A DNA stretch of 64,000 nt, taken from assembly GCF_003332305.1 (NCBI RefSeq), contig NZ_QOIO01000002.1, forward strand, positions 1 through 64,000, given 5' to 3'. The position numbers and the translations under genes are program-made. Source of the stretch: Microvirga aerophila. GTDB taxonomy: Bacteria; Pseudomonadota; Alphaproteobacteria; Rhizobiales; Beijerinckiaceae. The notes beneath the pieces are model-generated. The model did no database searches. It had not been told where the DNA came from and saw only the letters and a list, made by a program, of their open reading frames with translations. This document shows, piece after piece, positions 43,744 through 52,653 of the stretch; position 1 is the first letter of the stretch; every line of letters begins with the position of its first letter.

Positions 43744-43883
43744 CGGGCCGTGGTGTTTCAGAATTACGCTGCGAAAGCAAGAACGCGGTGCAATACCGGA
43801 AATGAAAGCGTTGAAGGGGTTGAGGGGTCTGCAGGTTTGGACACAATGGAATCAGGCCCCACTGCAGAAAATGGATTGCCAGC

Positions 43884-44429
43884 ATGACCGATGACGAAAC
43901 GCCCGTCACGTTCAGCGACGCGGAATACGACGCCATCGAGGCCGCCGTGATGGAGACGGAGCGCGGCCGCTGGTTCCTGCGCGAATATGCCAAGCGCAAT
44001 CGCAATGCCGATACGGAGGCTGTCCTGGCCGAGTTGGGCAAGCTCGAAGCGGCAATCAACGGCGATGAGACCGGGCGAACGATGGATGTCATCAGGGCGG
44101 CTCTGCGCGACATGGCGCGATCGGTCGCCCAGACCAGGCAGGAGATGGGGCTTGCGCCCAGCGAGAGCGATGACCTGAAGAGCTTCGTCGAAGCCGTGTC
44201 GGAGGCGGCCGGACCAGAGGGCGAACGCGAGTTCGAAGTCATTGCAGAGCAGCGCATCCGGCATATTCTGAAGACACTGCGCTTTCTCGAAGGTCATATT
44301 CGCGGACTGATGGCGCTTTGCGAGCCCGATAAGCCCGTTCCGGATGGAGAAAGTCCCTTTCCGGGAAAAGCCCGATTAGCCGACGGAGCTGCCATTCACC
44401 CGGGTTCGCACTCGTCCTTTCTCATGTAA
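43884..44429 (+). CDS. conserved alphaproteobacterial protein, unknown function
   Basis: A 181-residue soluble protein. Its N-terminal block (AEYDAIEAAVMETERGRWFLREYAKRNRNADTEAVL) is a conserved feature of an alphaproteobacterial family that I recall but cannot name with certainty. The rest is helical and charged (AALRDMARSVAQTRQEM; EVIAEQRIRHILKTLRFLEGHIRGLM), suggesting a coiled-coil regulator. There is no signal peptide. The ATG at 43884 lacks a good ribosome site. It is followed by a DMT transporter gene that could be co-transcribed. Confidence 0.6.
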   Translation: MTDDETPVTFSDAEYDAIEAAVMETERGRWFLREYAKRNRNADTEAVLAELGKLEAAINGDETGRTMDVIRAALRDMARSVAQTRQEMGLAPSESDDLKSFVEAVSEAAGPEGEREFEVIAEQRIRHILKTLRFLEGHIRGLMALCEPDKPVPDGESPFPGKARLADGAAIHPGSHSSFLM

Positions 44430-44520
44430 GCGCGGCATCCTCGCGATCTTGCACCGGCTAAACCTATGCGCTCAGCGCAGGTTGTTCCTGCCCGAAAGGG
44501 GTTCACGTAGAACCGTCGAC

Positions 44521-45492
44521 GTGGTTGGTTGCGCGACCATCTCAACGCGACTCGATGTTTTGAAACCTCTCCTCGGGATCTCCCTCAAAGTCCTGTCGGC
44601 CCTCGTCTTCACGATGATGTCCGTGACGCTGAAGACGCTGATGGCCCGCTATCCGGTCGGCGAAGTCGTGTTCTTCCGCTCGGCCTTCGCGCTGCTGCCC
44701 CTCCTGGCTTGGCTCAGATGGCAGGGAGATCTTATCAATTCGGTGCGTACGAAGGACGTGAAGGGCCATTTCCTTCGCGGCATCATCGGCACCTGCGGCA
44801 TGTATCTCGGCTTCGCGGCCCTGTCCTATCTGCCGCTCCACGACGCCATCGCCATCGGGTATGCCTCTCCGCTGCTCGTCGTGGTCCTGGCCGCTCTTCT
44901 GCTCAACGAGAAGGTTCGCGCCTATCGGTGGACGGCGGTCGCCGTTGGCCTCATCGGCGTCCTAATCATGCTGTCGCCCTACCTTCAGGGCGGCGCGTTC
45001 ACCGGGACCCTGAGCGGAGGGCCGACCCTCGGGGCGGTCAGCGCGCTCCTGGGAGCGTTCTGCTCGGCAGGCGCGATGATCCAGGTCCGCCGCCTCACGG
45101 CCACCGAAAAGACCGGCGCGATCGTCTTCTACTTCTTCATCCTGGCCTCGGGCCTTTCCCTTTGTACCATCGTCTTCGGCTGGCGCATGCCCGACGCGTT
45201 CGATCTCATGCTGTTCGTGCTTGGAGGCATCCTCGGTGGCATCGGCCAGATCCTCCTGACCGAGAGCTACCGCTATGCGGATGCGTCGATTATTGCGCCC
45301 TTCGAATACACCACCATGATCTGGGCCTTCCTGTTCGGCTGGTTCGTGTTCGGCGATCTCCCCACCCTGACCGTGCTGACGGGGGCGGCGATCGTAGCCG
45401 CGACAGGGTTGTTCATCGTCTGGCGCGAGCACCGGCTCGGCCTGATCCGATCCAAGGAACTGAAGGTCGTGTCGCCCAAGCCCGGCGGCTGA
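44521..45492 (+). CDS. DMT superfamily (EamA) transporter
   Basis: A 323-residue drug/metabolite transporter with ten membrane helices arranged as two EamA repeats (LGISLKVLSALVFTMMSVTLKTLM...PVGEVVFFRSAFALLPLL; then second repeat ALLGAFCSAGAMIQVRRL...GQILLTESYRYADASIIAPFEYTTMIWAFLFGW). Such proteins export small metabolites such as amino acids or nucleosides. The start is uncertain: GTG at 44521 is preferred, but a TTG at 44449 in the same frame is possible. It lies just upstream of an XRE-cupin regulator, which may control it. Confidence 0.85.
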   Translation: MVGCATISTRLDVLKPLLGISLKVLSALVFTMMSVTLKTLMARYPVGEVVFFRSAFALLPLLAWLRWQGDLINSVRTKDVKGHFLRGIIGTCGMYLGFAALSYLPLHDAIAIGYASPLLVVVLAALLLNEKVRAYRWTAVAVGLIGVLIMLSPYLQGGAFTGTLSGGPTLGAVSALLGAFCSAGAMIQVRRLTATEKTGAIVFYFFILASGLSLCTIVFGWRMPDAFDLMLFVLGGILGGIGQILLTESYRYADASIIAPFEYTTMIWAFLFGWFVFGDLPTLTVLTGAAIVAATGLFIVWREHRLGLIRSKELKVVSPKPGG

Positions 45493-45577
45493 AGGCCCTG
45501 CACACCGCGAAAAATCTTCCGCGACCTCCCAGATGCTTGACCCATCCAGGCTGTTACCCCACAACCTTTTTGAGGAA

Positions 45578-45587
45578 CGAACGTTCG
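45578..45587. promoter_or_regulatory. CGAACGTTCG palindrome before XRE-cupin gene
   Basis: A perfect 10-bp palindrome within a longer imperfect symmetric tract (AACGAACGTTCGGTT), 21 bp before the ATG at 45608. The position is compatible with autorepression; the binder is not known. Confidence 0.45.
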
Positions 45588-45607
45588 GTTTTTCAGAACA
45601 GGCGGGT

Positions 45608-46228
45608 ATGATGGGCGTTGAAGGCAAAGAGCGGCACCGGGAACTCGAGACTGGCGCTCAGGTTCTGTCCGGCCATATGGGTAAGACGATCCAGCGGCTG
45701 CGCAAGGCCTACAACCTGTCCCTGTCCGAACTCGCCGAGCAGTCAGGCGTCGCCAAGTCCATCATCAGCCAGATCGAGCGGAACGAAACCAACCCGACGC
45801 TTGCGACCATCTGGCGTCTGAGCCAGGCCCTGGACGTATCCATCGAGCGGGTTCTGGCCACCAGCGACGAAGAGCCCTTCATCGAGAAATCGTCCCGGGC
45901 CGACACGCCCATCCTCGTTTCCGAGGACGGCAAGATGCGGCTGGCCATTATCGGCTGGCTCAAGACGATCGAATGGCTGCAATGGTACGACGTACAGTCG
46001 GAGCCCGGCGGCGTACTCGACTCCGACAGCCATCAGCGCGGGTCGGTCGAATGCCTTTCGGTCCTCGAAGGCGAGTTCGAGGTCGAGGTCGCAGGCGTGA
46101 CTCAGCGAGCCAAGACCGGCGAGACCCTGCGCTATCGCTGCGACCGTCCACACTCGGTCCGCTGCGTCGGAGACGCTGCGGGGCGCGCCACCATGGTGTG
46201 CATCCTCAAAGCGGCGGTCATGGACTGA
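45608..46228 (+). CDS. XRE-family transcriptional regulator with C-terminal cupin
   Basis: A 206-residue regulator. An N-terminal HTH (GKTIQRLRKAYNLSLSELAEQSGVAKSIISQIERNETNPTLATIWRLSQAL) is followed by a cupin_2 sensory domain (VECLSVLEGEFEVEVAGV and DRPHSVRC). This class usually senses small ligands and represses adjacent transporter or catabolic genes. The start at 45608 has a GGCGGGT ribosome site and removes an unlikely upstream extension (in-frame to 45533). It is downstream of the DMT gene, which is the likely target. A 10-bp palindrome precedes it. Confidence 0.88.
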   Translation: MMGVEGKERHRELETGAQVLSGHMGKTIQRLRKAYNLSLSELAEQSGVAKSIISQIERNETNPTLATIWRLSQALDVSIERVLATSDEEPFIEKSSRADTPILVSEDGKMRLAIIGWLKTIEWLQWYDVQSEPGGVLDSDSHQRGSVECLSVLEGEFEVEVAGVTQRAKTGETLRYRCDRPHSVRCVGDAAGRATMVCILKAAVMD

Positions 46229-46266
46229 CCGCTTTCCCCAGCTTATCCCCAGCCTTTTCCAAAGAC

Positions 46267-47250
46267 TTATTCAGGCTTCTTGAAGCCTTCCTTGGGCGAA
46301 AGCGAAAGAATGTACTCCGCCATGGCCTGACGGTCCGCGTCCGGGATCTGTGAGGTGTTGCGCACCACCGACCCCATCGGCCCGCTGACGGTGTCGAAAT
46401 TCGGCGTCTCTCCCGTCGTGAGCAGCGTCACGAGTTCCTCTGGACTCCAGCCGCCGATGCCGGTGGGGCTCGGGGTGATGTTGGGAACGACGCCGCGTCC
46501 CTCCGGATCCGGTCCGCCGGCGAAACGGCGCTCGTCTATGATCGCGCCGGCAAAATTGCGCTCGCTATGGCACTCGGCGCAATGGCCGGGCCCGTTCACC
46601 AGATAGGCCCCTCGGTTCCAGCTCTCGGATTTCGAGGAGTCTGGCGTGAACCGGTGACCGTCCAGGAAGGCGAGCTTCCAAAGGCCGACGCCCCGCCGGA
46701 TGTTGAACGGGAACGGGAGATCGTGGTCTCGCGCGCGCCCTTCGACAGGCGGAAGCGACTGCATGAACGCGAACATGTCGGAGAGATCCGCGTCGCTCAT
46801 CCGCTGGTAGGACGTATAGGGAAAGGCCGGGTAATAATGCCTGCCGTCCGGGGACATACCTTCGCGCATGGCGCGGATGAAGTCGGCGGCGCTCCAGGAG
46901 CCGATGCCGTCCTGCTCATGCGGCGAGATATTGGGGGTGTAGAAGGTGCCGAATGGCGATTCCAGCGCGTAGCCGCCGCCGAGCCGCAGGCGATCCTCCT
47001 GGTTCGGCGTCGAAGTCTGGCCTGGATTGGGCGTTGCATGGCAGGAGGTGCAGCCTCCGGCGAAGAACATCGTCTTGCCGTTCTCCAGGTTCGGTGCGCT
47101 GCCGGATGCGGCCGGAGGCGCAGCAGCCGTCTCGCCTCGAATGAGACGGTAGGCTGACGGAGACGTCAGTGCCAGGAAGCCCAGCGCTCCGAACGCGATC
47201 AGAAAGAGCAGCCCCGCAAGCGCCCTGCGCATCATCCAACCTTTCGTCAA
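46267..47250 (-). CDS. di-haem cytochrome c
   Basis: A 327-residue protein anchored by an N-terminal helix (ALAGLLFLIAFGALGFLALTS). Two c-type haem motifs are visible, CTSCH and CAECH, each with a later Met ligand candidate, so it is a periplasm-facing di-haem cytochrome of the type that serves alcohol/aldehyde dehydrogenases or terminal oxidases. A cytochrome c' gene lies 47 bp upstream on the same strand and may be co-transcribed. The terminal oxidase or dehydrogenase partner is not in the window. ATG at 47232 would be an alternative start. Confidence 0.88.
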   Translation of the reverse strand: MTKGWMMRRALAGLLFLIAFGALGFLALTSPSAYRLIRGETAAAPPAASGSAPNLENGKTMFFAGGCTSCHATPNPGQTSTPNQEDRLRLGGGYALESPFGTFYTPNISPHEQDGIGSWSAADFIRAMREGMSPDGRHYYPAFPYTSYQRMSDADLSDMFAFMQSLPPVEGRARDHDLPFPFNIRRGVGLWKLAFLDGHRFTPDSSKSESWNRGAYLVNGPGHCAECHSERNFAGAIIDERRFAGGPDPEGRGVVPNITPSPTGIGGWSPEELVTLLTTGETPNFDTVSGPMGSVVRNTSQIPDADRQAMAEYILSLSPKEGFKKPE

Positions 47251-47297
47251 AACGGGCGGCCGCGTCGGCCGCCCGGATCAATCAAGTCGCCAAGAAC

Positions 47298-47729
47298 TCA
47301 GCTCTTGCGGAAGGATGTATGGCAGCCGCCGCAGTTCTGTAGAACCTTGGGAAGTTCCGCCTTGAAGGTGGCCTCGTCCTTGATGGCGGCGAGCGCGGCC
47401 TGCGCCGACTGATCGAGCTTTGCGAAATGCGATTCGAAGTCGGACTTCTTCTCCCAAACGGTCGGGAGCGCTCCGGTCTTCTCGGCGCCCTTCGTGCTTT
47501 CAGGGTACAGCGGCGTGGACTTCTTGGCGTTCTCGGAGAAAACCTTCAGGCCAGCCTGGGCTTGGGCCAGATCGAAAGGCGCCTGCCCGCGCAGCATGCC
47601 GCCCAGCGTGCGCGATTGTGCGCCCATCTCCTTCATCAGGCCCTGGCGCTGCTCGACGATGTTGCTTTGTGCGATCGCTGCGGTCACGCCGAGTGCCAGA
47701 AGGCCGGCGACGAAGATACTACGCTTCAT
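47298..47729 (-). CDS. cytochrome c' (c-type)
   Basis: A 143-residue periplasmic protein. A signal peptide (MKRSIFVAGLLALGVTAAIAQ) is followed by a four-helix-bundle domain; the single haem motif CGGCH lies near the C-terminus (QNCGGCHTSFRKS), as in cytochromes c', which bind NO and help with nitrosative stress or electron transfer. The start at 47729 follows AGGGGAA. It is probably transcribed with the di-haem cytochrome c gene downstream. Confidence 0.9.
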   Translation of the reverse strand: MKRSIFVAGLLALGVTAAIAQSNIVEQRQGLMKEMGAQSRTLGGMLRGQAPFDLAQAQAGLKVFSENAKKSTPLYPESTKGAEKTGALPTVWEKKSDFESHFAKLDQSAQAALAAIKDEATFKAELPKVLQNCGGCHTSFRKS

Positions 47730-47869
47730 ACAGTTCCCCTATTCTTGCTACGGCATTCGGCTTCTCTTCGGCCGGCGCCCGCGGGCCACATTAGTGCACA
47801 AGTTCCTTAAGATGAGCACTCTAGCTTCGAACAAATCTGTGTGATGGATCCAATTTATTCTTGCGCCGC

Positions 47870-48181
47870 CTATGCGATCGGCTCTCCGGCCGCCGCCCAA
47901 TCCTTGAAACCGCCTTTGTAATGCTCGCGAATGTCTCGCCCGGCGGCCTGCGCAAACTCAATGGCCCGCAGGGATCTGACGCCCGCCGCGCAGGAGAACA
48001 CGATCCGCTTGTCGGTGGGCAAGGCTGACGGATCGAACGCCGACAAGGGATTCAAGACCGCACCCGGAATGTGCCCGGCCGCGAATTCATGCGGCTCCCG
48101 GACGTCGACCAGAACGATCGAGCCGTCCGCGAGTCCCTGTTTGACGTCCTGGCGATCGAGATCGACGACGTGTCCGCTCAT
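47870..48181 (-). CDS. rhodanese-like sulfurtransferase domain protein
   Basis: A 103-residue single rhodanese domain. The active-site loop CAAGVRS has the catalytic Cys and conserved Arg; the flanking blocks VDVREPHEFAAGHIPGA and YKGGFKDWAAAGEP are typical. Such proteins transfer sulfane sulfur to an acceptor; the acceptor is unknown. Nothing indicates an operon with neighbours: the cytochrome c' gene starts 140 bp downstream. Confidence 0.9.
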   Translation of the reverse strand: MSGHVVDLDRQDVKQGLADGSIVLVDVREPHEFAAGHIPGAVLNPLSAFDPSALPTDKRIVFSCAAGVRSLRAIEFAQAAGRDIREHYKGGFKDWAAAGEPIA

Positions 48182-48245
48182 GAAAGGATCCTCCGTGTTG
48201 CTGACGACTCATTAAGTCTCCGCACGGAGGACCGCAATCGCCGGC

Positions 48246-48692
48246 TTATGAAAGCGGCGGGATGCGAACCACCCAGCCGGGCTGGATCATGTCGGGATCT
48301 TTGACCGGAGGAGAGTTCGCCTTCACGATCTCGGTGTACTTCGCGCCCTTGCCCTTGCCGTAATGCTTCTCTGCAATCTCCCAGAGGGTATCGCCCTTCT
48401 GGACCGTATACATGGTCGACTGGGTGGCCGGCTGCTGGATCTGGAGCTCGCTGGTGTCCACCTCGGCCACGCCGTAGGTGTTGCCCAGGGACAGAATGAT
48501 CTTCTCGGCCTCCTCCTGGCTGACCGCCTGGCCCGACAGCTTGACCTTGTCGCCTTCGACCTGGATGCCGAGCTTTCCAGCGTCGAAACCGTGGCCCTGG
48601 ACCTGCTGCTGCAGCTTTTCAGGGGTTGCAGCCTGGGCTCCGCCCCCGAAAATCTTGGCTCCCGCCTCCTTGATGAACTTGAACAAACCCAT
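48246..48692 (-). CDS. BON-LysM protein, Kbp-like potassium-binding protein
   Basis: A 148-residue protein closely matching the length and domain order of E. coli Kbp (YgaU): a BON domain (residues about 20-85, KLQQQVQGHGFDAGKLGIQVEGDKVKLSGQ) and a C-terminal LysM domain (YTVQKGDTLWEIAEKHYGKGKGAKYTEIVKANS). Kbp binds K+ in the cytoplasm and helps growth at high K+. There is no signal peptide. The gene stands alone. Confidence 0.88.
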   Translation of the reverse strand: MGLFKFIKEAGAKIFGGGAQAATPEKLQQQVQGHGFDAGKLGIQVEGDKVKLSGQAVSQEEAEKIILSLGNTYGVAEVDTSELQIQQPATQSTMYTVQKGDTLWEIAEKHYGKGKGAKYTEIVKANSPPVKDPDMIQPGWVVRIPPLS

Positions 48693-48771
48693 GACTGTCT
48701 CCTCCTAGGACGCCGCGTCGAGGACGCGGCCAAGCTACGAACAAGACGTGCGACGGGCTGAACGGTTCCGC

Positions 48772-50214
48772 TTAGGCCAGGGACGAGAATACGTCCGCGA
48801 GCGAGGGCAACCGGTCCTTGAGCCTCAGAAGCGCGATCAATTCGATCTGCACGATGGCGGCGTCGAACTCCTCATCCGCCTCGTGTTCCAGGCGCTCCTC
48901 GAAGGCTGCCATGATCTCGGCCTTCGACCGGCCCTTGACCGCCATGATGAACGGAAACCCGAATTTCTGCTTGTAGGCGTCATTCAAGGCCAGGAACCGG
49001 GTCCGCTCCTGCTCGGTGAGGCTATCGAGGCCGGCTGATCTCTGCTCGCCCCGGGAATCGTCGGTGAGTTCGGCGAGTTTCAGCCGTCCGGCGAGGTCGG
49101 GATGGGCGCGGATGAGGGCGAGCTTCTGGTCGCGGCTTGCCTCCGAGAGCACATGGACCATGGCCGCATGCAGCCCCTCGGCGGTGTCCTGTGCAGGAGA
49201 GAGGCCCGCATCGTAAGACCGACCGGCGATCCAGGCGGAATGCTCGAAAATATCCCCGAACGCCTCGATGAAGACAGCCCGGCTCATGGTGCTGGGCTTC
49301 AGGTAGGCCGGGCGATGCCGCCGGAGCCAGTGGCGCGCGATATCGATGCGCCTTGCCACCCATACGCGCTCGTGGGAGGCCACGTAATCGAGGAAGCGCG
49401 CCACAGCCGCCGCGCGCCCGGGACGACCGGCCAGCCGGCAGTGCAGACCCACCGACATCATCTTCGGCGCCGTCTCGCCCTCCGCATAGAGGGTGTCGAA
49501 AGTGTCCTTGAGATAGGCGTAGAACTGGTCGCCGGAGTTGAACCCTTGCGGGGTCGCGAAGCGCATGTCGTTGACGTCGAGGGTGTAGGGCACGATCAGT
49601 TGCACATGCTGCCCGTGCATTTCCCAGTAAGGCAGCTCGTCCGCATAGGAATCGGCGCTGTACAGGAAGCCGCCCTCCTCCGCCACAAGGCGGTTCGTGT
49701 GCTCGGACGTGCGACCGGTGTACCAGCCCAGCGGCCGCTCCCCGGTCACCTGCGTGTGGATGCGGATCGCTTCATTGAGGTGAGCCCGCTCCTCCTCGAC
49801 CGAGAAGTCGCGGTAGTCGATCCACTTGAGGCCGTGGCTCGCGATCTCCCAGTCGGCCTCCTTCATGGCGGCGACCGCGTCGGGATTGCGCATGAGGGCG
49901 GTCGCGACCCCATAGACGGTGACCGGCATGCCGCGCTCGTTGAACATCCGCCACAAACGCCAGAAGCCAGCGCGGGAGCCGTACTCGTAGATCGACTCCA
50001 TGCTCATGTGCCGCTGCCCGAGCCAGGGCTGAGCGCCCACGATCTCCGACAGAAAGGCCTCGGAAGCCCGGTCCCCGTGCAGAATGTTGTTCTCGCCGCC
50101 CTCCTCGTAGTTGATCACGAACTGGACGCAGATGCGGGCAACATTCGGCCAATGGGGATGGGGTGGGTTCAGGCCGTAGCCGATCAGGTCGCGGGGGTAA
50201 GAGGTCTCGGCCAT
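48772..50214 (-). CDS. puuE: bifunctional allantoinase PuuE - OHCU decarboxylase (UraD) fusion
   Basis: A 480-residue fusion. Residues 1-310 are a PuuE-type polysaccharide-deacetylase-like allantoinase (metal-independent, YPRDLIGYGLNPPHP; ASHGLKWIDYRDF; WYTGRTSEHTNRL). Residues about 310-480 are 2-oxo-4-hydroxy-4-carboxy-5-ureidoimidazoline decarboxylase (HSAWIAG; catalytic region AHPDLAG). Together they convert OHCU to S-allantoin and then allantoate. The ATG at 50214 gives MAETSYPRD; a start at 50247 is possible. It follows uraH after 2 bp in the same operon. Confidence 0.92.
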   Translation of the reverse strand: MAETSYPRDLIGYGLNPPHPHWPNVARICVQFVINYEEGGENNILHGDRASEAFLSEIVGAQPWLGQRHMSMESIYEYGSRAGFWRLWRMFNERGMPVTVYGVATALMRNPDAVAAMKEADWEIASHGLKWIDYRDFSVEEERAHLNEAIRIHTQVTGERPLGWYTGRTSEHTNRLVAEEGGFLYSADSYADELPYWEMHGQHVQLIVPYTLDVNDMRFATPQGFNSGDQFYAYLKDTFDTLYAEGETAPKMMSVGLHCRLAGRPGRAAAVARFLDYVASHERVWVARRIDIARHWLRRHRPAYLKPSTMSRAVFIEAFGDIFEHSAWIAGRSYDAGLSPAQDTAEGLHAAMVHVLSEASRDQKLALIRAHPDLAGRLKLAELTDDSRGEQRSAGLDSLTEQERTRFLALNDAYKQKFGFPFIMAVKGRSKAEIMAAFEERLEHEADEEFDAAIVQIELIALLRLKDRLPSLADVFSSLA

Positions 50215-50216
50215 GG

Positions 50217-50570
50217 TCAGCTTCCTCGATAGGTGGAATAGCTCCAAGGCGAGACGAGAAGGGGCACGTGATAGTGCCCGAGCGGCTCTGCAATGGAAAA
50301 GCGAATGGGAACGGTGTCGAGGAAAGGCGGATCGGCCGCGGCCGTCCCGACCGACCTGAAATAGGCCCCCACGTGGAACACCAGTTCATAGGTTCCCGTG
50401 TGGAAGGCCTCCCCGGTCATCAGGGGCGCGTCCGTCCGTCCGTCCGCATTGGTCGTCGCGCGCAGAAGCGAGCGCCGTGCATCGCTCTCCATGATGAAGA
50501 GCTCGATCTCCACGCCCTTGGCCGGCTTGCCATTGGCGGTGTCCAGGACGTGGGTGGAAAGTCGGCCCAT
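50217..50570 (-). CDS. uraH: 5-hydroxyisourate hydrolase
   Basis: A 117-residue transthyretin-related protein that hydrolyses 5-hydroxyisourate, the urate oxidase product, to OHCU. All hallmarks are present: [23 protein letters not shown] and the C-terminal YRGS. It starts the uraH-puuE/uraD operon and is divergent from puuD. Confidence 0.95.
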   Translation of the reverse strand: MGRLSTHVLDTANGKPAKGVEIELFIMESDARRSLLRATTNADGRTDAPLMTGEAFHTGTYELVFHVGAYFRSVGTAAADPPFLDTVPIRFSIAEPLGHYHVPLLVSPWSYSTYRGS

Positions 50571-50744
50571 GGGAACCTCGTACCGTCAGTCAGGCGACGG
50601 AGCTTTTCGATGCCACGTCTCCGCGTCAAGGCGAAGGATTGATTTTCGGGAGTCGGTTCCTGTTGAAAAAGCGCCGGCCCGGCCCTTTCGCAAACCGGTG
50701 GGCCGCCCTAGGCTACCGCCTCCCGATATCTTTCAAGTGGCCGT

Positions 50745-51971
50745 ATGATCGATCCGCAGATTTCCGAATGGATCAGCCAGCTTCTCCGCTGGGTCCATGT
50801 CATCACCGCGATTGCCTGGATTGGCTCGTCCTTCTATTTCATCCATCTCGATCTGAGTCTGAAACGGCGGGAGGGCCTGCCTCACGGTGTCAGCGGCGAG
50901 GCCTGGCAGGTCCACGGCGGCGGCTTCTACAACATGCGCAAATATCTCGTGGCCCCGCCCGAGATGCCCAAGGAGCTGACCTGGTTCAAGTGGGAGAGCT
51001 ATTCCACCTGGATCACCGGCTTTTTCCTGATCGTATGGGTCTATTACCTCCATGCCGACCTCTACACGATCGACCCTGCCGTGCGGGCTCTCGCGCCCTG
51101 GCAGGCTCCAGTCATCGGCATCGGCGGGATCCTCTTGAGCTGGTTGGTCTATGAGGGCTTGTGCCGCTCAGCCCTCGGCAAGAACGACCGCGCGCTGGGC
51201 ATCGTGCTGTTCTTCTACATTCTGGCCGCCGCTTTCGTGTTCACCCAGGTCTTCAACGGCCGCGCGGCCTTCCTGCATACGGGCGCGATGATCGCTACCT
51301 GGATGTCGGCCAGCGTTTTCTTCGTGATCATCCCGAACCAGAAGAAGGTGGTGGCGGACCTGCTGGCCGGCCGTGAGCCGGATCCCGCCCTCGGCAAGCA
51401 GGCCAAGCAGCGCTCGACCCACAACAATTACCTGACGCTGCCGGTCATCTTCCTGATGCTCTCGAACCACTATCCCCTCGCCTGGTCATCCCGTTACGCG
51501 GTGGCGATCATCGGGCTGATCGTCATTGCGGGCGCAATCATCCGGCACTTCTTCAACTCGCAGCATGCCGGCAAGCGCTCGCCCTGGTGGACTTGGGGCG
51601 TGGCTGCCGCCTCCATCGCCCTTGCGATCTGGCTGTCGATCATCGGCAAGCCTGGCAACGCCAATCTGGCGGATGTTCAAGGCGAAACTACACCGACAAC
51701 TGTGACGGCTTCCTTCGACGAGGCGGTTCTGGCCATCCAGGCGCGCTGCTCCATGTGCCATGCCGCCGAGCCGGTCTGGGAGGGCATTCACATCGCCCCC
51801 AAGGGGGTGCGGCTCGACACGCCGGAGGAGATTGCCCGCCATGCGGAGATCATCCGGATCCAGAGCGTGCTGACCCATGCGATGCCGCCCAACAACATCA
51901 CAGAGATGACCCTGGACGAGCGAAAGATCGTGGCCAACTGGCTGGCCCAGAAGGAAGCGGCAACGCAGTGA
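50745..51971 (+). CDS. puuD: membrane-bound urate oxidase PuuD with C-terminal cytochrome c
   Basis: A 408-residue protein of the PuuD class, which oxidises urate using a membrane electron acceptor rather than O2 directly as in soluble uricases. About eight membrane helices (RWVHVITAIAWIGSSFYFI; WITGFFLIVWVYYL; MLSNHYPLAWSSRYAVAIIGLIV) carry His residues of the family; the C-terminal domain has one haem c motif CSMCH and a Met ligand (THAMPPNN). It is divergent from uraH with 174 bp between them; together with uraH and puuE-uraD the route urate to allantoate is complete. Confidence 0.92.
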   Translation: MIDPQISEWISQLLRWVHVITAIAWIGSSFYFIHLDLSLKRREGLPHGVSGEAWQVHGGGFYNMRKYLVAPPEMPKELTWFKWESYSTWITGFFLIVWVYYLHADLYTIDPAVRALAPWQAPVIGIGGILLSWLVYEGLCRSALGKNDRALGIVLFFYILAAAFVFTQVFNGRAAFLHTGAMIATWMSASVFFVIIPNQKKVVADLLAGREPDPALGKQAKQRSTHNNYLTLPVIFLMLSNHYPLAWSSRYAVAIIGLIVIAGAIIRHFFNSQHAGKRSPWWTWGVAAASIALAIWLSIIGKPGNANLADVQGETTPTTVTASFDEAVLAIQARCSMCHAAEPVWEGIHIAPKGVRLDTPEEIARHAEIIRIQSVLTHAMPPNNITEMTLDERKIVANWLAQKEAATQ

Positions 51972-52069
51972 AGGCCTTCCAGGGGACATGCACCTAAAGA
52001 CGGGACGTCTCCGCTCTGGCCGCTCTCAACCTCTGATCTATAACCTGCTCACGCAACAAGGAACCGGCT

Positions 52070-52504
52070 GTGTCCGAACTCACGCTAGAAACCGCTCAAG
52101 CCATTCTCGCATCGACGCTCAGGGCCGCGCGGACCAGGGGGTTCAAGCCGCTGTCCGTGGTGGTCTACGACGCGCGCGGCGCCATCAAGGCAGCAGCATC
52201 GGAGGATGGCACCAGCCTCAAGCGCATGGAGATCGCCATGGGCAAGGCCCAGGGGGCGCTGGCCATGGGCTTGGGGTCGCGGGCCCTTCACAAGATGGCG
52301 ACCGACCGGCCTCATTTCATCGCGGGCGTGACCCACGCAGTCGGCGGCTTCATGGTGCCGGTTCCGGGGGGCGTCCTGATCAAGGATTCCCAAGGGCACC
52401 TGCTTGGGGCGGTGGGCGTCTCGGGCGATACGTCCGACAACGACGAAATCGCGGCCGCGGGCGGAATCGAGGCCGCGGGGCTCACGTTCGATGCCGGAGC
52501 GTAA
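52070..52504 (+). CDS. GlcG/HbpS family heme-binding-like protein
   Basis: A 144-residue GlcG/HbpS family protein. Family blocks are LETAQAILASTLRAARTRGFKPLSVVVYDARGAIKAAASEDGTSLKR, FIAGVTHAVGGFMVPVPGGV and GAVGVSGDTSDNDEIAAAGG. Members bind heme or act near glycolate/purine catabolism; the exact role is unknown. GTG at 52070 follows AAGGAAC. It is 98 bp after puuD in the same direction, so it may belong to the urate region. Confidence 0.85.
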   Translation: MSELTLETAQAILASTLRAARTRGFKPLSVVVYDARGAIKAAASEDGTSLKRMEIAMGKAQGALAMGLGSRALHKMATDRPHFIAGVTHAVGGFMVPVPGGVLIKDSQGHLLGAVGVSGDTSDNDEIAAAGGIEAAGLTFDAGA

Positions 52505-52653
52505 GGCCCCGCGGACGGTAAAGTCCGGTCTTTTCAGGGCTTTCAATCCCACTGGACAGGAACGGTTGTTCGCGCAACAAATGAGACAAGGTCACGCCTC
52601 AAGGTAGCGGCCGAAGCATTTCAAAACTCAATAACGAGAAGGGAACGGATCCA

